NCBI GenBank assembly: GCA_022749755.1
Contig: CM040451.1
Location: 2,556,871-2,620,870, forward strand
Length of the DNA stretch: 64,000 nt
From: Azadirachta indica
Taxonomy: Eukaryota > Streptophyta > Magnoliopsida > Sapindales > Meliaceae
Direction of reading: 5' to 3'
How positions within the stretch are numbered: position 1 is the first letter of the stretch; the number at the start of each line of letters is the position of its first letter. Made by a program: the position numbers and the translations under genes. This document shows, piece by piece, positions 9,600 to 21,598 of this stretch. Under the pieces are notes generated by a model, which was not told the DNA's origin, searched no databases, and saw nothing but the letters and a program-made list of their open reading frames with translations.

Positions 9600-12250
9600 G
9601 CTGAAGAACAATTATTTTTCATAGAAACCATGAGTAACCATTTCTTCTTGGATGTAAGCCAATTTACATCGAGCTAAAAGAACTTCTTCATCAACGTTGC
9701 CAAATTTTCTTGAATGCCAATGCTTAAGGACCAATTTAAGGGATTTCAATTTTTCTGTGAGAATATACATAGCGCAGCCACAAAAATAATGAGAATTCCA
9801 TGAAGTTACCATAATGTTTCTAAAATTCGCATGAGTACACCACATTGAAGAAATCTAAAAGGCTTAGAGTCTTGGGTTACTTGTCGAAGAGCTATGATAA
9901 CCAAGGTGCTATGATCTGAGAATATTCGAGGAAAGACCAAATATTGACAATGTTTCGTGCTGGAAACCAATTCATTGAATAAAGCACCCGATCAAATCTA
10001 AGCTCCGTATAATTACTCTTTTTGTTTGACCAAGTAAAGTGAGGACCCATAAAATCCAAATGGATGAGATTACAGGAATCATAGAAGGAAATTCAGAGTA
10101 TGAGACTACTAATGAAGCACAACCACCCATTTTTTCATGAGCCCCCAAAACCGCATTAAAGTCTCCCACGATTAACCATGGATTTGGAGAAAAGCATTCT
10201 AAATCGTGCCAAAGAAATCTGGGGACAACATAAGTAAAGGCATAGATAAAGGAAATATAACAAGACAAACCATTTAGTGTCAGCCGAACCGTTATGTAGT
10301 GGTCAGATGAGTAGACTGGCCAATGGGGTTGCAAAACCACTTCTAGGAAATATCCATAAATTTTCCTAAAGGAAATTTCTATGAGTAGACTGCCAATGGT
10401 TTCACAGAAATTCAAATTAAGAAATTGCCAAAAATAGGAGGGAATCGAATCAATACTGACAATTGGCTCTGCAATGCAAAGTCGATCCGGACAATGTAAT
10501 CTACAAAGATTAGAGAGCTTTAATCTACTTTTGGGGTTACGAACACCCTTAATATTCTAACAAATCTTCGTGAATTATTTTTATGAAGAATAGACACTTC
10601 AAATTCTTAAGAATTTGAAGATCTAAGAACCCAAAAACCTAAAGAGTCAAGATGAAGTAGTCATCTTAACTTAAAGAGAACTTTATTTAATATTTGAGTA
10701 CTTAAAAACTCGAGGATCCTAAAACTCAAGTAGTCAAGGTAAACTAGTGATTGTAACTTGAAGAGGATATTATCTGGTATCCAAATACTTGAGGACTCAA
10801 GGATCCAAGAACCCTAAGAGTCAAGATGGAATAGTCATTGGGCTTGAAAAAGACCTGATTTGGTATCCAAAAGGACCTGGGGACCGGAGAACTTAGGAAT
10901 AACTAGACCTAGTTGAACCAAGTAGTTGAACCAAGTAATTCTTGTTTATTATTTTTCTGTTTTGTATTCATTATCAAACCTGGTAGTTTTCATCAAATCA
11001 CAATCTTGATTTAATAATATCAGTGTTAGGGCATTGTTTCTGAAGCTGGTTTTTTGCAACAATTTTCTTTATGAGGCCTCAAGTGAGGTAGCTTCAGATG
11101 CCAACAGTAGCCTCCTTTTTCTTCTTAGATCAACGTATCACAGGCTGAAAACCTTTATTCTATTCAACATTTAGCTATGGGAGTTGTGGATGCTCAGTAT
11201 TTTTAGAAGTTGGGATGTTAGTTTTAGAGCACTCAGATGTTGAATCAAATTCGCTTGAGTTATCTGCTTCTAAATTAGTGTTTTGTCCAGGCTCATTTGC
11301 TGCCGGCAGATTTGAGCTTCTGAATAACTGCACTTCATCACGATCCATATTTAGTTGAATTGGAAGACAAACATGTGCTTTAAAAGCCAGACTCGTATTC
11401 CCTTTAGTTGTTAGAAGTACATTCACACCATGATCTAGTTCTTTTGTAAAAGGAGCTGCATTCGACTGAGCTTGATCAAATGTCACATGCTTCATTTGGT
11501 TTGTCAACCTGTATTCAGTGGTCGCATTTTTTACCACTGAACAATAAATGGGGCGCACTTTATTCACTTAGAGATTGTTTTCAACTACTCGGTTGTCTTT
11601 CTTCCTTGATAATCCACAGTTATGCACAGAATGTCCGAGACGGTTGGAACCAGTACATTTAGAAGGAAGGTTTTCATAATGTACATCAATTATGAAACCA
11701 TAATCTGGAAGTTTCACTGTTAAAAACTCTGGTGAAGGGCTTGAAAGATCTTCTTCAACTATCACTCGAGTATAGTACCCGATTTTTTTCTCTCGTGTCT
11801 CTTGATCAATTTGTAAAGGTATACATACACTCATTAACAGTTGACAACAAAAGTTTTGGATGCCAATATTCTAAGCTGAGTCCATAAATTTGAATCCATA
11901 CTTACTAAGGAGATGGAATTATTTGTTATATGGATTAAAGTTGGGTTTCCACTCGTGTAGCCTAAAGACTCCCTAGGGTAAGGGCAAGTGCCTTTGCTCT
12001 AATACTTTGTTCATATCAATTTCATCTCCAAAATGTACGTAAAAGAAATCTCTAGCAAGAGGGGTAAATAGCCATGGGGAAGTTGGACGCTGGATGTTTT
12101 GTAAATGATAGCAAATCTCTTTGAGCATCATTGGTTTAGATCGTAGCCGGACCATGATTCGACCAATCAAGTTGTTTTTCCAAGACTTAACTGCAAGCCT
12201 ATCGGTCTTGGGATCAAGACTGTCTTCCCTATTCGACTTCTCTAAGTTGG
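9600..12250 (-). mobile_element. Degenerate LINE (DUF4283 + zinc knuckle + endonuclease), copy 1
   Basis: Read on the minus strand from 12,250 down: a DUF4283-type segment (about 12,200-11,973, NLIGRIMVRLRSKPMML), then a region with 'PLQIDQETRE...YTRVIVEEDLS' and a CCHC-type knuckle (11,834-11,568, YENLPSKC...GHSVHNC; the second Cys position is Ser), a low-complexity hydrophilic part (11,567-11,175), then the AP-endonuclease domain (10,415-9,972) with WLIVGDFNAVLG, and the linker after it (9,845-9,612, KLKSLKLVLKHWHSRKFGNV). Frames are broken by stops and shifts. No reverse-transcriptase motif (YADD region) follows; homology fades near 9,600. LINE copies usually lose the 5' end, so loss of the RT half with the 5' half kept points to a later deletion. 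Confidence 0.8.
10642..10890 (+). repeat. ~87-bp minisatellite, about 2.9 units, copy 1
   Basis: Diverged units start at 10,642 (AAGAGTCAAGATGAAGTAG), 10,728 (AAGTAGTCAAGGTAAACTAG) and 10,816 (AAGAGTCAAGATGGAATAG). Each continues with 'ttaacttaaagagaac.tta...tatttgagtacttaaa.actc.aggatcc.a.aacc.t'. A partial unit may precede at 10,598. It lies in the gap between the LINE endonuclease and zinc-knuckle parts. The copy-2 array starts at 32,045. Confidence 0.75.
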
Positions 12251-12259
12251 ATTTTTAAT

Positions 12260-15100
12260 TTTTGGCTTGAAAAGTCTCAACCAAACATCCGCGTCCTAGT
12301 TCTTTATTGTGAAGCATGAGGTGCAATGGACTTGTGAATTCCAGAGACCAAAAAAGAAAATTCATGCACCTGTAAGGTCAATTTAGTACTGCTTGGCTTA
12401 TTACATTCTCAAACAATTTTATCCTCTCTACCTCAGAATTTATTGCCCATGGCTGTTCTTCATGAAATTGACAATTACACTTTATTCTTCAGATAATCTT
12501 GATGGTTTCGGTGTGCCAGAATATTTCCCTCAAGGTTCACTTCCTTTACCTTCATGGTTGAAACTCCAGGCGGTAGGCAATCTGGAGGAGGGCCTTTTTG
12601 GTATACGTACGCTTCTTCTTCACCCAAAATCAGGTACTTCCCTTTTCCTTCACTCTTATTCTCTCATCTCCTTCCTTTTCCATTATCCTTTTTCCTGGTC
12701 TATGGCTTCAACTTTTAGTGAGACTTCTTCGGTCAAATAATAGTAGTAATTATTTAGGGGAGAATAAAGACAGACAAAATAGCTAACCCCTTATGTTTGA
12801 GAAGAAAAGAGTGCAAAATAGGGATAGTGAGAACTCAAGTTCCAAGTCAAGTTCCTCTAGTAGAAAGTGTTTTGAATCGAGCTTTTCTAGTGAAAACATC
12901 TACGAGTCTCCTCTGTTGGTGGAGTCTAGCAGACCAAAAGGAACTTCGAGTTTGTACACTAGGACCAACTCCTGACAACAAAGGGAAAACCGAAATTGGT
13001 TGAACACTTTGTTGATTCTCCTTCGTCAGAACATTTTCTTTTGGTAAATGATAAGTTGAACAATCTTCATAGAAATGGTAATTTCTCACCACTTTACTAC
13101 TTGTTTGATTTGTGTGCTTGCAAATTTAGTTTCTCTTCTTATTATATAAGATAAAATATAAAACCTTAGAAAGATAAAATAAAATATCTAAAAATGGATA
13201 ATAAAATATGTTATATAATTTCTTAAATGTTTTTTGGTTCAATTTTTATCTCATATTTCAACTTTTTTACTTTTTGTTTTCTCTATAGACCAAATTAATC
13301 AATCAATTTAAGCAAACTAATACCAATAAACCACAAAATTCACTCTCACAGATCAAAATTTATCTACATCCATAACCATTACAATGATTAAATGCATAAA
13401 TTTTATAAATTAAGTATGCCATATTTCAATTTGAAATAAAATATGAAGCAAAGAGGGGTAAGTTACAAGCTAGTCATGTGAGGACCACGTAACTGTGCAC
13501 ATGACCGTTAATATTTGGTGGGTGTCCTTATTTTATATTTTACTTAAATTCTAAATAATATTGTATTTGATATATAAAAGTGTAATAGGCATGATATAGA
13601 CAAATTTTGATTTGTGGGAATAAATTCTGATTTATTGAAATTAGTTTATCTAAACTGTACGATTAATTTGGTTTATGAAAAATTAGAAGAGTAAAATATT
13701 TGAATTACGAGAGAACAATTAAAAAATAGAAAATCTAATTAAGGGTAAAGGATAGTTGGCCACCAAAATAGAAAATATTTTTCAAGTAGACTCTTGAGTC
13801 GAAAATATTGTCAATTACATTCCTATTAAATTATTCCATCTACTTTAGGCATTAAAATTAAAAGGGTATAAAGGTATTTATATTCTAATAATAAAATTAA
13901 AAATGGAAAATATCATTTTCTTTGTATCTATAAGGATATAATAGTCTGTTTCTTAAAAATAAATAATAAAAAACTGAAATTAAAACCCTAAATCTAAAAA
14001 ATTAATTAAAAAATTAAAACCCTAAATAAAAACCAAAATCGTCTTCACTTCTTGCACCCTATTGCCTGCCGACATCCGGAGTTTCTCCCATAGTGCCACT
14101 AACCTGCGTTTTACTTTTTAATTTTTTTTACGTCAAATTCAAAGTAAATATAATATTAATTTTTTATTCCATTATTTTATTATTTGTTGTAATTAACTTT
14201 TTCCATTTATTCTTTAAAAAATGTATAAAATTAAAGGTCATTTTATTTGTCAACGTAAATAGAAAAGGTATTTACATTATTTTATTGATCAAAATCAGCC
14301 ACCGCCTAAATAGCGACGTAAAAAATATAACACAAGGTGTTTCACAGATAAATATTTTCAACTCGGAAACTTACTTGACACATAATTTCAATTTCAAGAG
14401 TTTAACTATATTTTATCTTATAACTAATTTAAAAAAAATAAAAGAAATATATTATACATCTTTAGATTTTTATTTTATATTTTTAAGATATTTTTTTCTA
14501 TAGATTATCTTATATAACAAGACAAGAAATTAAAATTTGAGCGTGATGTGTAAATTCATAGAATGTTTAAATATAATTTGTTATTATTAATAGATATCAG
14601 GTAAAATATAATTATTTCAGGATTTTATTGTAATATAAACAGTAAAAGACAAAAAGAAAAGGGCGTGGTTAGGTATGTTTAATCTGATATGAGGTCTTGT
14701 TTGGATAATAGACCGAACTTGAGGAGTTTACATGTCCTTTCCCTAAAAGAAAAGATAATATTATAGTATATCATCCTTAATGTGATTTTAAATTCATATT
14801 ATTCGATGTTTACATATTTAATGATGTATTATATTCTCAATACATTATAGAGTGCTCATAAATTTAAACAATATTTTGGATACTGTTTTTCAAAAATAAG
14901 TAAAATAATTGCAAATTTTTTTTTTAACTGCAAAGAGGCCTGAAGTCTCATGATCCTAAATTCAATCATCAAATAATAAAAGATTGGAAGAAAAAATAAA
15001 TATCTTAGAATAAGGAGTGAGATTAAAACCGAAGGCCAAAACCGGTACTGCATAATGGGAAATCAAACCAATTAGCTATCTCTCGAGAACAAACTTATGA
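12260..15100. other. Intergenic region with open stretches and two telo-box motifs
   Basis: Overlapping open frames at 12,393-13,092 on both strands show no domain that I recognise; they are conserved in copy 2 only because the whole block is nearly identical. AAACCCTAA motifs occur at 13,983-13,991 and 14,017-14,025, followed by a C-rich, leader-like stretch (14,030-14,105), which looks like a gene-promoter scrap. 14,110-15,100 is AT-rich with nothing supported. Confidence 0.4.
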
Positions 15101-15166
15101 AGTCTAAAAACAAAAGAGCATTTAGCAGAAGGTCTTTTCTGCAGAAATGAATGAGAGAGTAAACTC

Positions 15167-17982
15167 TCAAACATTTGTGCTACATGTGCAAGATGCATTG
15201 ATTATCCTAGCGTTTCCATGTTGATCACTTGCTTCCCCTTCTTTGCGGTAAAGACTACTTTTACCTTTCTGGAAAAGAGAATCTGAAGAACGTAGGACAT
15301 CACAAAAGAGTTGGTAATGTTGCCAAATAAACATGATGACTGGTGTTGCAGCAATTGCAGTAACGAGAATAGCTATCCATAACCTCCTGCCATTGAAGAA
15401 AATGAAAAATGTTGTAGAAAATGCTACCATCATTGCTGCAACTGATATGAAAAGTGTTGCTAGTCCAGTACGCAACTTTCTTGGCAACTTCAGGAGGAAA
15501 TCTTCTTCTGCATAAGGCGAAGTGAGAATAGATAAGAAGTTCAATACCGAGAGTGAGGAGGATACCAGCGACACTGCATCTGATATTGCAAAAATCTTCA
15601 AGGAAGATTTTCCAAGGAAAATAGGAAACCCTGTGGTTTGGTTGGGGCCACCCGGTACAGTGAAAGCTGCTGCAAAAACGACGGTGGCAATAAGTGTTGC
15701 CACCAACATGCAAGATGTTGCAGTATCTTTCATCCATTTCTCTCCCCTATCCCTCAATTCCTGATGCTTCTTTGTAAATAAAGCTCTAGGAGTCCACCCT
15801 TCTCCGTTTCTAGCTTCAGTGAACTTTCGTTGAACAACTTCTTCTACTTTCTACAATAAAGGAAATTGTAGTATTAAACTAGAATTTAGTAATAGAAACT
15901 ATTTTATATAAACTAATATATCAGAAAATGCAATAAAAAATATAATACTGGTTTATTCGAAAATACATCCTTCCAACAAAACTTCATGTCAATCTTTTTC
16001 ATTTATTTCAATCACTACAAATAAGTACTGCCCCTCAATTAAGAAATGAAAAATACTTTTTTTGTTGAATAGTTGAGACAAATACAGTGTATTCATCACA
16101 TGATAATATTGGATGATTGTGCTATTTGAAATATATTCTGCAATTTTTGTAAGATTGTCAACATTAAATTAAATTAGTGAAATTAAGAAAAAAATTAGAT
16201 AATGTGAAGGAGTTGACTTGAAAATCTAAGCTTTTAGGTAAACTAATAACTCACTAAAGAGTAATAGTAAACACACAAGATAACAATACATTTGTCTCTA
16301 TATTTAAGAAATAAGACATACTTTATTCAATTTTAATATTTAAGTCCCTAACTCCTAATAAGAAGAAGTTGGGTTAAAATAAAGGGTAAACTGGATGGGG
16401 ACTAAAAAGTTGAATAGAAAAACTTATATTCTCATTTGTTATTTCATCAAGTCTCAAAGAGAAAATGTTATTATGTCGTTCTTACACTATTGTTCAAAAA
16501 AAGAATGGTCTATGACTATAAATGTATAAAAGATTAAGCTAGTCGAGCAATTGATATTTTACCTTGAACCAAAGTAATTCGCGTTGCATTTGTAAAGCTG
16601 CTCCGGACACAACATTGAGTTGATTTGAAGGTGCTAACTCTCCAGCTAAATGCAAAATATTGTTACCTTCACTGTCTTCAAAGCTAAGTAACATATCCTT
16701 ATAAGCTGACTCTATCTGATAGATAAGTTTAAAAATATTGACCTGACGATTTTTAACAGCAATGTGAAATATGCTATATCTGTTTTTTCATCTCCATCTA
16801 CTTTCCATATAAGATCAGGATATTCACGAATAAGTATAGATAGAAAATCAACATTGCCTCTCTCTGCAGCATCAAATATTAATTTTGTAGGCTTTGCAAT
16901 TAGTTCTGAAAGGTCCACGTCACTCAACATTAATATAACTCTCCCCCAAATGCACTCAATTAACTTTTTCCGCGCTTGCAGCTGTTCCTTTTCCAAAGCT
17001 CTAGCACCTGAAAATTTAGATTATTGTAATTAACACCGAATGCAGAAGAATAGGGTAACCAAGATTGTTCAGATCGAGGACTAACAAAGATTGAAGCATC
17101 CCTTAAAAATTCTTCCCCAATTGGAGTAATTAGAAAACTTTGGATGCTTGCTAGCCAAGACATGTAGTGCTGTAACTCCCATCTGATTATCTCTAGTAGA
17201 ACCACGAGCAGTGGCTAATTCTGGGAAATCATCAAGCAACTGCAGCGCAGTGACTGTAAATAAAACTAATGTTCTCATCATCCATGTATCATATGATGAA
17301 ACTAATGAATTACCCAAAGCGATTTGAACAAAAATAAGCAAAAGTGCTTACCATACAACTCGGTTCTATCAAATTGATAAACAAATCTTTACGATTTCTT
17401 TCTTCCAAGGAATGCTTAGTTTTTCCATATAGGAAATTTACCATCTCTTTATGGCCTAATGCTGCAGCCAATTCAATTGGTAATGTACCAAAATCATCTG
17501 GAATCATTGCTATATTTTGATCTGTGTTTATCATCTCTTTAGCAATTTCCACACTTCCGGACGCAGCAGCAAAAAAAAGAGCTGTACTTCCAACATTATT
17601 TGTCTTAGCTAGATCATCTGCATTCATCCTTTGCATGAGTTTCTTCGCAAAATCAATACGCTTTGCTGCAACTGCAACGTGAAGAGCGGTGTCTCCATTT
17701 TTTGCGATAACAACTCCAATATTCTCTCCATAATCATCATAAATACGTCTAGCCACCTCCCAATCGCCATTTAGTACAGCTCGATACAATTTTAATCGTC
17801 TTTCTCTTATTTCTTGTCAATTAATTTCAAATAAATTAAATGAGTTATATAGTTGTTGTTATGATATGTATATTGTGACGCAATGTACTTAAATCATCAA
17901 CATCAACAATCAATGAAATAACTATAACTTCAGCTTCCTTCTAAATGGCTTAGCTATTGTCTTTCTCACTAGCAATTGACAT
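15167..17982 (-). pseudogene. Ankyrin-PGG (ACD6/ITN1-like) gene, frameshifted, copy 1
   Basis: Same five-exon structure as the intact second copy: exon A 17,970-17,982, B 17,352-17,812, C 17,086-17,253, D 16,563-17,007, E 15,167-15,850. Two lesions break it. One base is missing in exon B between 17,363 and 17,364, changing ...LIEAELY to ...LIEPSCM just before the donor. Two extra T lie in the run 16,783-16,788 of exon D, shifting the frame after KVDGDE into an early stop. Exon E, with the PGG domain and four membrane helices, is intact. A product translated from the start would keep only the N-terminal ankyrin repeats. The T-run lesion is homopolymeric and could be a sequencing error; the exon B change is less easily so. 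Confidence 0.8.
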
Positions 17983-18170
17983 ATTGGCATTGTTAAAGAG
18001 CCATCTCAAGTATACATATCACAGATGCATATAACTAATAATAACTTGTCTTGTAAGATCATTATTAGTTTAACGTAAGATCATTATAACTTATAATAAT
18101 ACAAGTATCATTATTAGTTTAAAATACATATTATTAGTTTAATATATATATATATATATAAGGACAAATC

Positions 18171-18394
18171 AGTAGCCCCTTAATGTTACATAATTTCTTA
18201 TGTTGTCTATAAACCATTAATAAATCTAAGCACTTTCAATAATGGAGATTAAATCTAATACATGTAATTAATAGATAATAAATGTACTATAATTATTTTT
18301 CATCTATGAGATGGACTCCCAATAGTTTGGAAGTATTCAGATTATTTACAAATAATATAAAAAATTGTATAATAAATTTAAAGGGGACATTAAT
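18171..18394. mobile_element. Short MITE-like element, copy 1
   Basis: The left end AGTAGCCCCTTAATGTTACA and the right end (reverse complement AATGTCCCCTTTAAATTT) form imperfect terminal inverted repeats about 220 bases apart. The body (ATAAACCATTAATAAATC, TTTCAATAATGG) matches the family seen at 6,758-7,153. The copy-2 equivalent is 39,564-39,781. It sits in the more diverged tail of the duplication. Confidence 0.5.
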
Positions 18395-18405
18395 GCTTTC
18401 CATCC

Positions 18406-18436
<31 letters not shown>

Positions 18437-18940
18437 ATGGTTACCCTTATAATAGATTAATTCTTATTTGCCGTATTTATGCTCTGTTAAATTAATAATT
18501 TTTTTAACTTTCAATTTAACTCCTACATAGTTTGGGTTACAAATTGTCATTAAAATTCTCTGTGAAATTTAATAGATTTCTTTTTGTTATTTAGCTGTCG
18601 ATAAATTACAAAGGCTTCAACCACAAGCCAAGTCTAACTTTGCGGTTATGTTTGCAATGTTTAATGTATATAATATCTGCAAATATTAGAATTATATTAA
18701 ATTCTAAACATCATGAGTTTATAATTTTCCAATCCAATTCTGAATTCAAATGAATATTGCAAGAATATTTAGAAGTATATTCCTTTTTGTAGTTTTTAAA
18801 AAAAAATTAGAAGTGGAAATTAATATCTTTTGTACCCTAAACTAATAATTTTTTAAAAAATGAATAAAAACAACTAATAATTTTTAAAAAAATTGAATAA
18901 AAATAAACCAATAAAAATTTTATAAATTAAATTCATTAAT

Positions 18941-21383
18941 TATTTTATTAGTTCATAATCTCTGACATCACAATGCATGGCATGTGGAATATAATGTGTT
19001 AATGTCTTCCAAATATTTTTGGAAGAATGACTGTTTTTTAATATCTTATTTGATCTTGATGGATAAGATATGATAGTTGTAGAAAAGGATATGGTAAGCG
19101 TGTAAAATATCTTTGTAGAATATGGTATAGATATGAATATTCTAAAATATCTATGGACATGTGGATATTTGTTTTATTATATATTTTTTTCTAAATTGTA
19201 TTACTAAATTATCTATTAAATTTGGGTACTTAAGTTTATTAATTTGAATTGTTATAAAAAATTTTAGTTGTTGCATATTAGTCCTTGTTTTTAGACTTTA
19301 CTCTTAAAATATTTTATTTTAATTGAATATTGGAGATTTTTTTTATAATTTTCTTATTTTTATTAAATTTTAATAATTTTATGAATTGTTATAATTATTG
19401 AATTAAAATTTTATATTGTTAGAATTATATATATTTTTTAAGATGTTAATATGATATTAATTTTTTAATTTAATTTATTAATATCTTATATTAATTTGTA
19501 AAATTGGAAATTGACATATACCCCTTAATGTTCAGGAAAATAAACACTTATCTCCCTAATATTGGAAAAAAAATAAATATACACCTTAAATTTAAACAAA
19601 TACACAGCTACCTCCTTTGACTTTTGTTTTTTAAATTGACTGGTTAGTTAAATATTATTTATATCTCTAAACTTTAAAATAATCATAAATTAAAAATAAT
19701 TATTTTAATTATAATAATTTAGTCCTTATTATAATTTTTTTACAATATATTTTTCAATTATAAAAATTTGGTCTTTATTTTAATATTTTTAACAAGATAT
19801 TAAGGACTAAATAATTTTTAATTTATTATTTTAATAAAAATTTAAAAGCTATTATTACAAAAAATCAAACAATAAGGTAAACTAACCTATATGTTAAAAT
19901 ATTTTCAATCCTATTCTTTTACTTTTATAATAATAATTTGATATTTAATTGTAAGAAAAATCTTAAAATATTTTTTTACTGTTTTATTTTAATTTATACT
20001 TTATTTATTTAAAAGATTGTATTAAGTTCATTATTTTTATTATAAAAATATAAATAAAACAAATAAAAAGAAAGAAGAGAATTTGATATCATTTTATTAA
20101 TAGAATTAGTAATTAAATATATTTTATGTTATTATTAAATAATATACTTTAATTTTAATAAAAATATAAAAAAGAATACACACACATATAGAAAATGTAT
20201 ATATTTTTTATTTATATTTTCATAATTTTTTAAAGAAAATATAATAAAAGTTAACATAATTTTTTAAATAGATTATTATATATAAAAAATAAAATGTTAC
20301 AAGAATATTTTATTTAAAATTTTTTTTTAATAATTGAATATTAAATTATTACTAAAAAAAAAAAAATTAAAACTATTTAGCATATGGATTTGATCTAACT
20401 AATTGTTAAAATTGTTTTAACAATAGTATTTTTTAATTTTTTATTAAAATAATAAATTAAAAATCATTTAATCCTTTGTAAAAAAAAATTAAAATACATA
20501 ATAAATTATTATATTTAAAAAATGTATATTATAAAAAAATTAAATTGAGACTAAATTGATATAATAGAAGTAATTATATTTATTTTATGAATTTATAAAA
20601 AATTTAGAAATACAAATGATATTTATCTAATTAGGTAACTAACCAAAATAAAAATGAAAAGGTATTTGCTCATTTGTTCAAACTTAAGGGAGATATTTAT
20701 TTTTCTTTAAACATTAAGAGATATTTGTTAATTTTTCCAAACATTAAGGGGTATATGTTAATTTTCCTTTGTAAAACATTAAAAATCAAATAATAAATTT
20801 AAATTCATAAAATTCTTTTTTTTTTTTTAATGATGATATGAATATAACGCAAAATACTCATTAAAATATGAATATTAGTAAATATCTATTTAAGAGAATA
20901 CGAATTTCAAATATAATATAATATATGCTAGAAATACAAATAAGATATGGTAATGAAATTTTTTTATAGAATATATACCAAGATAGATATTAAAATATCG
21001 ATACCTATCATATCCGCTGTCATCCTTATGTACTCCGTTGTTTGCTTTAATCCTAACAGTTTTCATGTTATTTTATTAATCTTTTAAGACAATTACATTT
21101 ATACCTTTCATGACTCATAAACTTACGATTACCTGTCAGTCATCATTTATTGTTTTCATGTTACTTATCATTTGTTTTGAGGTTCAAAATAAAGTAAAAC
21201 TACATAAATACTCTTAGTAGAAGTCAAAAAATTAATTCAATAATATTTTGTATTTTATTTTATTCTGTCGTCTAGAAAACAATTTGTATAAATTTAATTA
21301 AAAATTATCTCAATTTTTTTCTATTTATAATAGCATCCATGGTAAAGAAAAGAAGAATTCTAATAACATCCAATTTTTCAATC
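18941..21383. other. 2.44-kb segment between the duplication copies
   Basis: Present once in the window. Very AT-rich, no gene. It contains the Mutator-like element at 19,504-20,767. Its outer parts (about 19,050-19,140 and 20,950-21,030) carry weakly inverted phrases such as AAGATATGATAG and CTATCATATCCG, so an older element may surround the Mutator-like one. If the duplication is a simple tandem, this is the left part of the repeat unit and should also occur left of base 1. Confidence 0.7.
19504..20767. mobile_element. Non-autonomous Mutator-like element with ~110-bp TIRs
   Basis: The left end GGAAATTGACATATACCCCT (19,506) and the right end (reverse complement GGAAAATTAACATATACCCC, ending 20,767) start imperfect terminal inverted repeats of about 110 bases. 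These continue through the matching phrases CTTAATGTT, AAATAAATAT and 'cttaa.ttt.aacaaat'. A 9-base direct repeat TTTGTAAAA flanks the element at 19,495-19,503 and 20,768-20,776. Long TIRs with a 9-base target duplication are the hallmark of Mutator-like elements. The ~1-kb interior is AT-rich and carries no transposase. Confidence 0.8.
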
Positions 21384-21520
21384 AATCAAATCCAATGAAA
21401 AAAAGAAATATAATAGGATCCAAATTCATTTTCACGTCCAATCAAATCGTATCTCATTCAATTAAAATCCATCAAAGAAATTGAAAAAAAATTTTGCGTT
21501 TTTCAATCAAACCACTGCAA

Positions 21521-21598
21521 ATCAAGACAATCTGAGACCATCTTGATCCTCAATGTCATATCAAGACAATCTGAGACCATCTTGATCCTCAATGTCAT
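21521..21598 (+). repeat. 39-bp tandem pair, copy 2
   Basis: Identical to the pair at 138-215. Confidence 0.9.

Larger units (their letters stand above)
1..18940 (+). repeat. Large tandem duplication, copy 1 (left end outside window)
   Basis: The sequence from the first base to 18,940 reappears in the same orientation at 21,384-40,326. The offset changes only by small indels (21,383 at the left, 21,386 at the right), mostly in homopolymers and microsatellites. Homology stops abruptly after a shared AATTCATTAAT; copy 1 continues TATTTTATTAG and copy 2 AATTTTACTTT. Hand comparison finds about a dozen substitutions in the first 17.8 kb. Because base 1 is already inside the repeat, the true left edge is not visible. 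In a simple tandem duplication the unit would be 18,941-40,326 and copy 1 would start about 2.4 kb left of the window. Confidence 0.97.

Noticed and set aside
12393..13092. Cluster of overlapping open frames on both strands (also 33,798-34,497)
   Set aside because: No domain, no consistent splice sites, and both strands open over the same bases; cannot be supported as a gene.
15300..15764. Other open frames over ankyrin exon E on both strands
   Set aside because: They overlap the PGG-domain exon in wrong frames and show no domain; shadows of the real exon (same at 36,704-37,168).
17086..17253. Stop codon after FNLC read as a third lesion shared by both ankyrin copies
   Set aside because: A GTTAGT donor overlaps that stop (CTTT^GTTAGT) and joins in phase to the TTTTCAG acceptor of exon D, so the stop is intronic.
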